A stretch of DNA of 32,633 bases from Bifidobacterium breve (GTDB lineage Bacteria > Actinomycetota > Actinomycetes > S36-B12), in assembly GCA_945870085.1 (NCBI GenBank), contig CAMBQX010000003.1, positions 1 through 32,633 of the forward strand. Reading direction: 5' to 3'. Position numbers and translations under genes: made by a program. Position 1 is the stretch's first letter. The number at the start of each line of letters is the position of its first letter. Positions 9,682-16,582 of this stretch are shown in pieces. The notes beneath the pieces are model-generated. The model was not told where the DNA came from and searched no databases. It was given only the letters and a program-made list of their open reading frames with translations.

Positions 9682-10047
9682 TTAAACCGCCATCGGGAGG
9701 AGCTCATACCTGGGGTTGTACACAACACGGGCATCGGGTGCGCAGATCAATCGGCCTGAAATAATCATGCGGCGCCCGGTGGCGATGCCGGAGATGCGGC
9801 GGCGCCCGAGCCAAATCACCGTGAGGTACCCGGAGCCGTCAAAGAGCTCTATTTCTAAAGCGGGGGTGAGCTGCGTTGGCCGCAAAGTCACCGCCCGGAC
9901 CGTGCCGGCAACGCAGACTAGGGACCCGTGGTTGCACTCGCGAATTGGAACCACCCCAACCTCGCGCATCTCATCTTGAAGCTCGGCTGCTTCGACATCG
10001 GTCTGACTTCGAGTCCAACGCCGCCACCGCTTGGCCAGTGCAATCAC
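9682..10047 (-). CDS. Small OB-fold nucleic-acid-binding domain protein
   Basis: 121 residues. After a short basic helix (residues 1-30, with KRWRRW) the protein forms a single OB-fold: VCVAGTVRAVTLRP, ALEIELFDGSGYLTVIWLGRR, RMIISGRLI and PRYELLP are the strands, with a pattern like the anticodon or RecG wedge OB domains. It probably binds single-stranded nucleic acid, but the ligand is unknown. The GTG start at 10047 has no Shine-Dalgarno sequence. Instead a TAATCT hexamer ends 6 bases upstream, so it probably heads its own leaderless transcript with the DUF3159 gene, even though the DUF3710 gene lies only 46 bases upstream on the same strand. It corresponds to the Rv2694c position in M. tuberculosis, from memory. 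Confidence 0.85.
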   Translation of the reverse strand: MIALAKRWRRWTRSQTDVEAAELQDEMREVGVVPIRECNHGSLVCVAGTVRAVTLRPTQLTPALEIELFDGSGYLTVIWLGRRRISGIATGRRMIISGRLICAPDARVVYNPRYELLPMAV

Positions 10048-10053
10048 CTGAAC

Positions 10054-10059
10054 AGATTA
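10054..10059 (-). promoter_or_regulatory. -10-like hexamer TAATCT before the OB-fold gene
   Basis: TAATCT on the minus strand ends 6 bases before the GTG at 10047, in the 46-base gap after the DUF3710 gene. The geometry is leaderless. It suggests an internal promoter dividing the dut operon from the OB-fold/DUF3159 pair. Confidence 0.5.
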
Positions 10060-10093
10060 ACCCCACAGCAAACTTGGGTTGGCACCTGCCGCG

Positions 10094-10717
10094 CTAACGG
10101 GTCTCGGTTAACTCCGGCCCGCGGATAAATGGGGCAAGAATCGGACGGCCATCGGGCAGCACCGCCGGGGCCGAATGGGATGCGGGCGAATTGGGCAATT
10201 TCATCGGGATAGGTGCACCAACCGGCATGGCATCACCGCCGCGCACCACGACTAAGTCTCGGACTAGAGCTTCAAGAATGGCTGCTTCCGGGCCGGGCTT
10301 GACCGCCGCCCCTAGGAACACCGCTCGCAAGAACCAGCGGGTGCCATCGACCCCGGCAAACCGAGCGGGCTGCATCTTGCCGTCATCACCGGTTACCTGG
10401 GCCTGTAATTCAACACCAAAAGTGCCGTTCACCTCTTCAACCAATCCGCCGCCCTTGGTGATCGAACTCTTGATTTGACCTCGCACGTCCTGCCACATAC
10501 CACCAGATTTGGGGGCGGCATATGGCTGGACCTGGACTGCTGCACCAGGTTGCGCAAATGTCAATTGCGTGACGGCGCCGGTGGCCTCATCTGCTTGAAC
10601 TTGCACATCAACACCCGGGGTGGCCCTGACTAGTAAGCCGCCCAGATCAAGTCTTTCGACACCGTCCGAAAAATCGATCTCCGCTTCATCCCATGGGCCA
10701 AACTCGCGCGTACTCAT
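10094..10717 (-). CDS. DUF3710 family protein
   Basis: 207 residues, cytosolic, no membrane segment. Typical DUF3710 features are FGPWDEAEI near the N-terminus, [19 protein letters not shown], the stretch around [15 protein letters not shown], and [14 protein letters not shown] in the C-terminal half. The C-terminus is Pro-rich ([12 protein letters not shown]). The biochemical role is unknown. Its ATG overlaps the dut stop codon by 4 bases (ATGA), so its translation is coupled to dUTPase. This dut-DUF3710 pairing is conserved across actinobacteria (Rv2697c-Rv2696c in M. tuberculosis, from memory), which hints at a link to nucleotide metabolism, but that is inference from position only. Confidence 0.9.
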   Translation of the reverse strand: MSTREFGPWDEAEIDFSDGVERLDLGGLLVRATPGVDVQVQADEATGAVTQLTFAQPGAAVQVQPYAAPKSGGMWQDVRGQIKSSITKGGGLVEEVNGTFGVELQAQVTGDDGKMQPARFAGVDGTRWFLRAVFLGAAVKPGPEAAILEALVRDLVVVRGGDAMPVGAPIPMKLPNSPASHSAPAVLPDGRPILAPFIRGPELTETR

Positions 10718-11178
10718 AACGACACCGTACCCGTGTGGCCCCCGGTTGATCCAAATCCACCCGACCCCCGGTGGCTGCCTGGTAATTCGGCTACTTCATC
10801 AACGAGCGCATATGCGACCTGTTGTACGACCAATTGGGCAATGCGGTCACCTCGAGCCACCTCGATGGCGTTAGCGCTGTCGTGGTTGATCAAAATAACA
10901 CCGATCTCACCGCGATACCCAGCGTCGATTACGCCAGGGGCGTTTACCACTCCTAACCCGGCCCGAAGCGCCAGGCCGCTACGCGCGTGCACGAACGCAG
11001 CAAACCCCGGGGGCAACGCGATCGACACTCCGGTTGGCACCAAAGCTCGTTCACCCGGATCAAGACGTACCGCTGTTCGCGCGCGAAGGTCTAAACCTGC
11101 ATCGCCGGGGTGCTCATATGCGGGTAATGGTAGATCTGGGTCAAGCCGGGTGATTAGTAAACGAACGTCATGGCTCAT
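10714..11178 (-). CDS. dut: dUTP diphosphatase (trimeric dUTPase)
   Basis: 154 residues, the usual length. It hydrolyses dUTP to dUMP and diphosphate, keeping uracil out of DNA and feeding dTMP synthesis. All five trimeric dUTPase motifs are present in order: DAGLDL (motif 1), [12 protein letters not shown] (motif 2), [15 protein letters not shown] (motif 3, with the catalytic Asp and base-binding Tyr), [10 protein letters not shown] (motif 4), and the glycine-rich C-terminal [10 protein letters not shown] (motif 5), which closes over the active site. The ATG overlaps the thioesterase stop codon (ATGA), and its own stop overlaps the DUF3710 start, so it is the middle gene of a tightly coupled three-gene unit. 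Confidence 0.97.
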   Translation of the reverse strand: MSHDVRLLITRLDPDLPLPAYEHPGDAGLDLRARTAVRLDPGERALVPTGVSIALPPGFAAFVHARSGLALRAGLGVVNAPGVIDAGYRGEIGVILINHDSANAIEVARGDRIAQLVVQQVAYALVDEVAELPGSHRGSGGFGSTGGHTGTVSL

Positions 11179-11762
11179 GGGTTTACCTCAACTTCGTGGC
11201 CACCGGTTCGCCATGATGGGCCACCGGACGCCCGGTCTGCAATCGCCAGATCGATCTGTTCTTTGTTTCCAAACTTCATGAAGTGCTCAATTGGCACTTG
11301 CACAAATAGTGCTGACGCCGCGACCGCGATCGCACCGTTTGCATCCGAGAGTCGCCCGACCGCGGCGGTGTAGACCTTGCGTCGCATTACGCCGGTAACT
11401 TCGGCCTCAATATGCAGTATCGAACCAACAGGTACTGGTCGAAGGAACTGCATAGACAGGGCAGCGGTGACCACCGGTTCGCCCAGCAACCAGTTCAATG
11501 ATCCGAGGACTTCGTCAATCGCCGCTGAAAGCAACCCGCCGTGGGCCAGGCCGGGTGCTCCTTGGTGATGTTCGGTGACCGTGAAATTACCGGTGACGTT
11601 AAGCCCCTCACCTGCGGTGATGTGCATGTGAAGACCGGTCGGGTGATCGACTCCGCACCCGAAGCACCAACGATAATGCGAGGGTATTGATTCGCCCGGC
11701 TCAGGAGCGCTCACCAGCCGCTCTGGCATCGAGGCGCCATCGGGCAACTGGGTTGAGCGCAT
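11175..11762 (-). CDS. PaaI-family hotdog-fold thioesterase
   Basis: 195 residues. A 35-residue N-terminal arm with a Cys-rich segment, [14 protein letters not shown], precedes a single hotdog domain. The family motif is [20 protein letters not shown], in which HGG and the following Asp/Glu belong to the usual acyl-CoA thioesterase active site. The rest follows the hotdog beta-sheet order ([25 protein letters not shown]). It probably hydrolyses an acyl-CoA in the cytosol, but the substrate is unknown. The FGCG near the N-terminus is common in this subgroup and could bind a metal or form a structural loop. It is the first gene of the thioesterase-dut-DUF3710 operon, with a TAGAGT hexamer 6 bases before its ATG. 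A functional link to dUTPase is not obvious. Confidence 0.85.
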   Translation of the reverse strand: MRSTQLPDGASMPERLVSAPEPGESIPSHYRWCFGCGVDHPTGLHMHITAGEGLNVTGNFTVTEHHQGAPGLAHGGLLSAAIDEVLGSLNWLLGEPVVTAALSMQFLRPVPVGSILHIEAEVTGVMRRKVYTAAVGRLSDANGAIAVAASALFVQVPIEHFMKFGNKEQIDLAIADRASGGPSWRTGGHEVEVNP

Positions 11763-11768
11763 ACGCGG

Positions 11769-11774
11769 ACTCTA
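11769..11774 (-). promoter_or_regulatory. -10-like hexamer TAGAGT of the thioesterase-dut operon
   Basis: TAGAGT on the minus strand ends 6 bases before the ATG at 11762, with no ribosome-binding site in the gap. This is a leaderless geometry. It sits in the 41-base divergent region shared with the DUF3093 gene. Confidence 0.45.
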
Positions 11775-11803
11775 CCGCCGGTGATACATGGCAGACTCGG
11801 AGC

Positions 11804-12259
11804 ATGAACGCCCCCGACGTGACCTACCGCGAAAGACTGCTCCCCTCGATTTGGGTTTTCATCGTGGTATTGGCGCTCGTTGCCATGCTGGCGGTCGCCG
11901 TGGGCGCTGCCTATTTAGCTATCTACGGCTGGCTAACTTTTATCGGGCTCGGAGCCCTTTGTATTGCTGGGTTAATATTCGGGTCGCCGGTGATCACAGT
12001 AAGTGATCAAGCCCTCGGTGCTGGTCGTGCCCAGATTGCCCGCGAATTCCTCGGAGCAATCGAGGTTTTAGACGCTGGACAAATGCGAGCTGCGCAGCAC
12101 GTGGCGGAGCGCTTCATGGTGCTGCGCCCTTGGCATGCCCGCGGGGGGGTGCTCATCGCCCTGACAGATGCCGCCGATCCACACCCGGGATGGCTGCTCA
12201 CCACCAAGAACCCAGCCGGACTTGCGGTCGCATTAATGCCGACCGCGTCGATTGGCTAG
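11804..12259 (+). CDS. DUF3093 family membrane protein
   Basis: 151 residues from ATG 11804. The frame is open further upstream, but the DUF3093 signature TYRERLLPSIWVFIV begins just after this ATG. Two hydrophobic segments (about residues 14-36 and 42-62) form a membrane hairpin. The C-terminal soluble part contains the family pattern RPWHARGGVLIAL and DPHPGWLLTTKNPAGLAVAL. Function is unknown. A GGAG lies very close to the ATG (1 base spacing), so the ribosome-binding site is poor. The gene is divergent from the thioesterase-dut operon and its stop codon TAG forms part of the TAGCAT hexamer preceding the DUF4235 gene. It corresponds to the Rv2698 position in M. tuberculosis, from memory. 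Confidence 0.88.
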   Translation: MNAPDVTYRERLLPSIWVFIVVLALVAMLAVAVGAAYLAIYGWLTFIGLGALCIAGLIFGSPVITVSDQALGAGRAQIAREFLGAIEVLDAGQMRAAQHVAERFMVLRPWHARGGVLIALTDAADPHPGWLLTTKNPAGLAVALMPTASIG

Positions 12260-12262
12260 CAT
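12257..12262 (+). promoter_or_regulatory. -10-like hexamer TAGCAT before the DUF4235 gene
   Basis: TAGCAT overlaps the stop codon of the DUF3093 gene and ends 6 bases before ATG 12269. Transcription from it would give either a leaderless message starting at 12269 or a leader of about 27 bases carrying GGAGAG before ATG 12296. Confidence 0.4.
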
Positions 12263-12295
12263 CAAGACATGACCACAAATTCTTCTGGAGAGCAC

Positions 12296-12577
12296 ATGGC
12301 TGAGCAAGAGGCACTCGCCCCCGAAGCCCACGTCAATCCCATCGTGCATCTAATCGCACCCATTGTCGCAATTGCTGCCACGATGATTGTCCGCAAAGTC
12401 ATAACTTCTAGTTATCGTGGGTTTACGGGCAGAGAAGCCCCACGAGCTAACGATGCCGCTGTGCCGTTCGGTAAAGCCCTGTTATGGGCGGCCGCAACAG
12501 CGGCAATCGCAGCGGGTGTAGAAGTTATTGCCTATCGGGTTACCAATAATCTTGGTGCAACCAACTCGGCTAATTAG
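12296..12577 (+). CDS. DUF4235 family small membrane protein
   Basis: 93 residues from ATG 12296, or 102 from ATG 12269. I prefer 12296 because GGAGAG lies 5 to 10 bases upstream, but a TAGCAT hexamer 6 bases before 12269 makes a leaderless start there equally possible. Two hydrophobic segments (one around APIVAIAATMIVRKV, one around GKALLWAAATAAIAAGVEV) flank a polar loop with FTGREAPRANDA, the pattern of DUF4235. In related proteins the conserved core is a ...GxxPP/APxxDxxVxxxxAL... loop joined to the second helix. Function is unknown. Its stop codon overlaps that of the convergent DUF4193 gene. Confidence 0.82.
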   Translation: MAEQEALAPEAHVNPIVHLIAPIVAIAATMIVRKVITSSYRGFTGREAPRANDAAVPFGKALLWAAATAAIAAGVEVIAYRVTNNLGATNSAN

Positions 12578-12870
12578 GCGCAGTCCTTGCAGATGGGACC
12601 GGCTTTGCCCTCATGGTCAACTTGGCTGCGATGCTGCACCAGGTAGCAACGTACACAGGTGAATTCATCTGACTGCCGCGGCACTACCCGCACGGTCAAG
12701 CTTTCTTCCGAAAGATCAGCCCCTGGCAATTCGTGATTTTCCGCTAACTCGGTCTCATCAACGTCAATGACCGAGGATGACTTATCTACGCGCCGCGCCT
12801 TCAGCTCTTCGAGACTATCTTCAGCGAGTTCTTCGTCCGTTTTGCGCGGGGCGTCATAATCTGTTGCCAC
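12574..12870 (-). CDS. DUF4193 family zinc-ribbon-like protein
   Basis: 98 residues, very like DUF4193 proteins throughout Actinomycetota. The N-terminus MATDYDAPRKTDEELAEDS, the segment ELKARRVDKSSSVIDVDE, and ELPGADLSEESLTVRVVPRQ are diagnostic. The C-terminus holds two CxxC pairs (FTCVRCYLV and PICKDCA) that should bind one zinc ion. It is acidic in the middle, has no membrane segment and is probably cytosolic. Its function is unknown, although strong conservation beside sigma-factor and dut genes suggests a basic role. The GTG start at 12870 is preceded by GGGAG about 10 bases upstream. Its stop TAA overlaps the stop TAG of the DUF4235 gene on the other strand. Confidence 0.95.
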   Translation of the reverse strand: MATDYDAPRKTDEELAEDSLEELKARRVDKSSSVIDVDETELAENHELPGADLSEESLTVRVVPRQSDEFTCVRCYLVQHRSQVDHEGKAGPICKDCA

Positions 12871-13013
12871 GGTAACTGCTCTCCCTTCCTAGCTCACTTG
12901 CCATAACGAAAGCTGGCACCTCGATATTCCCGCAATCAGGACCTAGGCGCCTCGTGCGCAGATTGTGCCTTATTGAGTATTGACGTGGGTGGTTGGGCTG
13001 GCGCTCCACCCGA
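12871..13013. other. Divergent intergenic region between DUF4193 and carbonic anhydrase-like genes
   Basis: No gene is seen here. It carries the ribosome-binding site of the DUF4193 gene (purine-rich GGAAGGGAG on the minus strand) and leads into the TAGCGT hexamer of the plus-strand gene. A perfect 8-base palindrome AGGCGCCT lies near 12946-12953. No convincing -35/-10 pair was found for the DUF4193 gene. Confidence 0.5.
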
Positions 13014-13019
13014 TAGCGT
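13014..13019 (+). promoter_or_regulatory. -10-like hexamer TAGCGT before the carbonic anhydrase-like gene
   Basis: TAGCGT ends 7 bases before ATG 13027 with no Shine-Dalgarno sequence in between, which is a leaderless geometry. A TTGGGC sits 15 bases upstream of it, a weak -35 candidate. Confidence 0.45.
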
Positions 13020-13026
13020 GCTCCCT

Positions 13027-13545
13027 ATGCCCATTTATGCTCTAGGTGACCGCACCCCAAATATCGACGCTAGCGCTTTCGTCCACCCCCAAGCGGTCAT
13101 CATCGGCGATGTCACCGTGGGGCCAGAATCAAGTATCTGGCCCGGTGCGGTACTTCGTGGCGACCACGGGGCGATTGTCATTGGCGCCCAAACCTCAGTC
13201 CAGGATGGGGCGATCGTGCACTGCACCGCCGAACTCGACACCATCGTGGGTGACCGGTGCGTCATTGGTCACAATGCCCACCTAGAAGGCTGCACGGTAT
13301 ATAGCGATTCGTTGATTGGGTCAGGGTCGGTGGTCTTGCACCGGGCACTCATCGGGCCGAATGCACTGGTAGGTGCCTGTGCTTTGGTGCCAAATGACCG
13401 GATCGTCCCGCCCAATGCCCGCGCCCTCGGGGTGCCCGCAACAATTAGTCTCGACGTGATCGCAGATGGTGCATTTCTTGCAGCGGTAGACACATATGTG
13501 CGCAAGGTTCATCAGTACTCGGCCGAACTCCGCCTGCTAATTTGA
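13027..13545 (+). CDS. Gamma carbonic anhydrase-like left-handed beta-helix protein
   Basis: 172 residues from ATG 13027. A longer frame exists upstream, but this ATG matches family N-termini and follows a TAGCGT hexamer by 7 bases. Hexapeptide repeats typical of the left-handed beta-helix run from about residue 25 to 135 (for example VIIGDVTVGPESSIWPGAVL), with the conserved RGD at residues 44-46, and a C-terminal helix follows. Gamma-class enzymes hydrate CO2 using three His zinc ligands. Here His65 and His82 are present, but the expected third ligand in the GHxxxxH motif is Glu87 (GHNAHLEGC), with His85 two residues earlier. It may use a shifted ligand or be a non-catalytic homologue. It is convergent with the SuhB-like gene, only 2 bases away. 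Confidence 0.88.
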   Translation: MPIYALGDRTPNIDASAFVHPQAVIIGDVTVGPESSIWPGAVLRGDHGAIVIGAQTSVQDGAIVHCTAELDTIVGDRCVIGHNAHLEGCTVYSDSLIGSGSVVLHRALIGPNALVGACALVPNDRIVPPNARALGVPATISLDVIADGAFLAAVDTYVRKVHQYSAELRLLI

Positions 13546-13547
13546 TA

Positions 13548-14384
13548 TCAATCGCGATCGGCTTGCGCACTCAATAGGAATTCACGCAGCTCATGAGCTA
13601 TTGCTGGTACCGCCGCAATCATTATTGATCCATAAACATCCTCATCACGTAAGCCGGTCACCACGGCCCCCGCCTCGGAGGCAATTAGGGCTCCAGCGGC
13701 AATGTCCCAAGCATTCAAGCCGCGTTCGTAATATGCATCGAGGCGGCCGCGAGCTAACCAGCAGTAGTCAATTACCGCCGCACCAATCCTTCTTATATCG
13801 CTGACCTGTGAGATCAACTCATGAACCACCCGTCCTTGTGCCCTCCTACGCTCCGCTGCATAACCAAAACCGGTGGCTACTACCGCGTCACTTAACCGGC
13901 TGCACTCACTTACGCGAATGGGAGTTGCGATCGCGCCATTGATGACCCAGGCGCCACCACCCTTGACACCGATGTAGGCCTCATCGAACTCTGGAGTGAC
14001 AACCACCCCGACCACCGATCGGCCGTTTTGCTCGGCCGCAACCGAAACTCCCCATGTCGGCATGTGGTGTAGGTAATTTACGGTCCCATCGAGTGGATCG
14101 ACCACCCAGCGCACCCCCGAGGAGCCAAAGCGCTCGCCACCCTCCTCACCAAGTAGCCCATCGGTTGGACGGGCGCCCAGCAAACTTGCGATCAGCAACT
14201 CTTCAGCACCCTTGTCCATCTCCGAGACCAAATCTGATGGTGTTGACTTCGTGTCGATAAACAGGTCTGCGGGACGTTCATCGCGCAAAAAACGAGCCGC
14301 CTCCCAGGCAGCGTCCCATGCGAGCGGCAACAGTTCGTGGGTAGTAAGCACTTCTGCGAGCGGTGGTACCGGCCTGAGTTGCAT
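13548..14384 (-). CDS. Inositol monophosphatase family phosphatase (SuhB-like)
   Basis: 278 residues from ATG 14384, or 285 from GTG 14405. Mg-dependent phosphatases of this family act on inositol phosphates, fructose-1,6-bisphosphate, PAP or histidinol phosphate. The metal-binding motifs are all present: SDLVSEMDKGAEELL, GEEGG, the signature WVVDPLDGTVNYLHHMPTWG, and the C-terminal AWDIAAGALIASEAGAVVTG. In mycobacteria the corresponding gene in this neighbourhood is suhB (Rv2701c, from memory), and a product in inositol synthesis would fit mycothiol or phosphatidylinositol production. The exact substrate cannot be fixed from sequence. Neither start has a good ribosome-binding site. ATG 14384 has only AGGA very close by. 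It is divergent from the MFS gene. Confidence 0.88.
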   Translation of the reverse strand: MQLRPVPPLAEVLTTHELLPLAWDAAWEAARFLRDERPADLFIDTKSTPSDLVSEMDKGAEELLIASLLGARPTDGLLGEEGGERFGSSGVRWVVDPLDGTVNYLHHMPTWGVSVAAEQNGRSVVGVVVTPEFDEAYIGVKGGGAWVINGAIATPIRVSECSRLSDAVVATGFGYAAERRRAQGRVVHELISQVSDIRRIGAAVIDYCWLARGRLDAYYERGLNAWDIAAGALIASEAGAVVTGLRDEDVYGSIMIAAVPAIAHELREFLLSAQADRD

Positions 14385-14431
14385 TTTCCTATCTTGCCGG
14401 GTCACATAACCGCGAACAAAGGTGGTCGCGG

Positions 14432-14437
14432 TAACGT
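14432..14437 (+). promoter_or_regulatory. -10-like hexamer TAACGT before the MFS gene
   Basis: TAACGT ends 6 bases before the GTG start at 14444, which is a leaderless geometry. The same hexamer, at the same distance, precedes the PKD-domain gene. No -35 match at 17 bases. Confidence 0.5.
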
Positions 14438-14443
14438 CACGGA

Positions 14444-15739
14444 GTGCTCAGTACCTATCGTGAGGTGTTACGTCTCCCTGGAGCACTCGCGTTTTCCTCA
14501 AGTGGACTAGTTGCCCGCTTACCAATGGCTATGGTGGGTTTGGGGATCTTGCTCTACATCAGTGGTGTCACCGGCTCCTATGGGCTTGCCGGAGTGATGT
14601 CAGCGGCTTTCTCACTCTCGGCCGCCGCGGGAATGATCATTTCGAGCCGCTTGGTAGATCGCCTCGGGCAGCACAAAGTCCTGGGCTGGTTAATCGCCGG
14701 CGAGAGTTTGGGCTTGGCTCTGTTCATTATAAGTATGGAGTTTGCGTGGCCCCTGGCAATCTCGGCTGTAATCGTGGTCGGCGCCGGCGCTTGCTCCCCG
14801 GCCATCGGACCGGCAGTTCGAGCGCGCTGGACATTTGTTATCGCTCGGGAGGGATTAGCTTCATCCCCAAAGCTACGCACCGCCTTTGCCCTCGAAAGTA
14901 TTTTCGAAGAACTGATTTTTACCATCGGCCCACTTATCACCGCGTGGTTGGCCATTTCATTAGCCCTTCCAGCCCCCATAATTTTAGCTATCGTCATCGG
15001 CGTTGCCGGAACTTTGGTTTTGATAAGGCAGCGATCAACTGAACCCACTCCGGCCCCACTGCACCAGTCGAAAGTTCCGCACGTTGCGGCCTTTCGACAC
15101 TCTGGAGTGCTCCTGACGATCATGTCGGCTATCGCCACCGGGGCGATCTTCGGCTCATTCGAAGTATCGATCGTCGCGTTCACCGCAGAGCAAGGCGCGC
15201 CCGAGGCAACAGGGCTGCTTCTTGCGGCGTGGGCACTGACGTCAATGTTTGGCGGACTGTGGTTTGGCTCCAGACATTTTCGCGCACCACTATCGCGCCA
15301 GTTAGTAGTCATAACCGGGTCATTGACGGTTGCGCTAGCGATAACACCATTTTTGAATTCCTTGACGGCTCTGGCACTTGCCACCGTAATCTCCGGGGCG
15401 TTGGTGGCACCGCTTTTAATAACCATCTTCAGCCTGGCCGAGCGCTTGGTCCCCAACGCCCAGTTGACCGAGGGCCTGACTTTTATGAATTCAGGGCTCA
15501 CGGTGGGCCTCTCACTTGGCATTACTGCCGGTGGTTACCTAATTGACGTTTCGGGGGCCCCGGTTGGCTTTGCTCTTGGTGTTGGTGCCGCCGCAGCCGC
15601 ATTTTTGGTCGCGGTTATTGGCCAAAGACGCCTTCAGCGCTCGGTGCGATCCGATGGGTCAATACCGCCAACTTCGGCCTTAAACACCGAGCCAATCCCC
15701 GGGCCGGCCCCCGGTGGCTTTAATCTCGACGACAGGTAA
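14444..15739 (+). CDS. Major facilitator superfamily transporter
   Basis: 431 residues with about 12 hydrophobic segments and a Pro/Gly-rich cytosolic tail (from about residue 400). The loop SSRLVDRLGQHKVLG after the second segment is the MFS motif A position. A longer central loop (residues ~195-215, with RQRSTEPTPAPLHQ) separates the two six-helix halves. Substrate is unknown. The pattern, including the ~20-residue start MLSTYREVLRLPGALAFSSS, resembles actinobacterial MFS proteins encoded next to sepH. The GTG start at 14444 has a TAACGT hexamer 6 bases upstream and no Shine-Dalgarno sequence. It is followed after 58 bases by the SepH gene on the same strand. Confidence 0.88.
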   Translation: MLSTYREVLRLPGALAFSSSGLVARLPMAMVGLGILLYISGVTGSYGLAGVMSAAFSLSAAAGMIISSRLVDRLGQHKVLGWLIAGESLGLALFIISMEFAWPLAISAVIVVGAGACSPAIGPAVRARWTFVIAREGLASSPKLRTAFALESIFEELIFTIGPLITAWLAISLALPAPIILAIVIGVAGTLVLIRQRSTEPTPAPLHQSKVPHVAAFRHSGVLLTIMSAIATGAIFGSFEVSIVAFTAEQGAPEATGLLLAAWALTSMFGGLWFGSRHFRAPLSRQLVVITGSLTVALAITPFLNSLTALALATVISGALVAPLLITIFSLAERLVPNAQLTEGLTFMNSGLTVGLSLGITAGGYLIDVSGAPVGFALGVGAAAAAFLVAVIGQRRLQRSVRSDGSIPPTSALNTEPIPGPAPGGFNLDDR

Positions 15740-15785
15740 AGACACAAGTTATGGCCTGTATCCCCAACCCGAACCCGTAACGCGC

Positions 15786-15791
15786 TAAGTT
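15786..15791 (+). promoter_or_regulatory. -10-like hexamer TAAGTT before the sepH ATT codon
   Basis: TAAGTT ends 6 bases before the ATT codon at 15798, the same distance as the hexamers at the MFS, psuG, thioesterase, OB-fold and PKD genes. Its first three bases are the in-frame TAA stop that limits how far upstream the sepH frame can begin. Confidence 0.45.
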
Positions 15792-15797
15792 CTGAGC

Positions 15798-16538
15798 ATT
15801 ACTACCCGCCACCAACCTACGGAGTTCGCCCTGGAACCGCTCAGTGCCAAAGAGATTCAGGCCCGCGTTCGCGCCGGAGCCTCTGCGGAGATCGTTGCGT
15901 CCGAGACCGGGTGGCCACTGGATAAAGTCCAGCGATACGCCGGGCCTCCCCTTGCTGAGCGCGAGTACGTTGCCGGCCGAGCCCAACTGGTCGAGGTGCG
16001 CCGCACGGGTGGCTCAGTAACCCTCGGTGAGAGCGTTTCACTGGTTTTAACTGCCAACAATGCTGCCGACATCTCGTGGGATTCGGCCCGGCGCGCAGAT
16101 GGTAAATGGGTTGTACTTGTTTACTTCACCAGCCACAGTGAAACCCAACAGGCGTCTTGGACGTATGACAACGTCGGTCGCACCGTGCATCCGATTGATG
16201 AGACCGCACGCCGTCTCATGGGCGTCAGCGACGATCAGATCTTTGACTACATCACCGACGATCGAGCACCGGCAATCAAGGTAGAGGTCGACGTAGAAGT
16301 AGAAATCGACCGCCCGCGCCTAGTGGCCGTACCGGATGCACCGCCGGTGGAGATTTTTGCGTTAGAAGAACAAGCTCATGTCCTTGATGTGCTAATCCCA
16401 ATGGCTGAGCTAACCGAGAAGCCGCAGGTTCGGCCGGCCGCCAAACCTGCTCCAAAGCCGAAGGTTAAAGGTAAGCGCGCTAGCGTGCCGAGCTGGGATG
16501 AAATCCTTTTTGGTGCCACCCGCGGGGATGACATCTAG
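15798..16538 (+). CDS. sepH: SepH-like cell-division protein (DUF3071) with apparent ATT start
   Basis: About 246 residues if read from ATT 15798. SepH binds and stabilises FtsZ in Actinobacteria. The helix-turn-helix-like DUF3071 core is clear: LSAKEIQARVRAGASAEIVA, WPLDKVQRYAGPPLAEREYV, then WDSARRADGKWVVLVYF and ASWTYDNVGRTVHPIDETAR. A Val/Glu/Pro linker rich in Lys and Pro leads to the conserved C-terminal PSWDEILFGATRG. No ATG, GTG or TTG occurs in frame between the TAA at 15786-15788 and GTG 15996, which lies after the conserved core. ATT 15798 sits 6 bases after TAAGTT, like other starts here. The N-terminus is about 40 residues shorter than Streptomyces SepH. CTG 15792 or a sequence error are alternatives. 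It follows the MFS gene, as in Streptomyces. Confidence 0.85.
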   Translation: MTTRHQPTEFALEPLSAKEIQARVRAGASAEIVASETGWPLDKVQRYAGPPLAEREYVAGRAQLVEVRRTGGSVTLGESVSLVLTANNAADISWDSARRADGKWVVLVYFTSHSETQQASWTYDNVGRTVHPIDETARRLMGVSDDQIFDYITDDRAPAIKVEVDVEVEIDRPRLVAVPDAPPVEIFALEEQAHVLDVLIPMAELTEKPQVRPAAKPAPKPKVKGKRASVPSWDEILFGATRGDDI

Positions 16539-16582
16539 CTTGAATTAGCCCATTGACGCCGGTAGTTCCTGCGCGTCGAGTA

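Noticed and set aside
14578-15522. 314-codon open frame on the minus strand
   Set aside because: It lies wholly within the MFS gene on the opposite strand, has no recognisable motif and a composition that follows from the MFS codon pattern. It is a shadow.
15751-15780. Nine-codon ATG-to-TAA mini-ORF before sepH
   Set aside because: Too short to judge, with no Shine-Dalgarno sequence and no regulatory pattern such as repeated regulatory codons.
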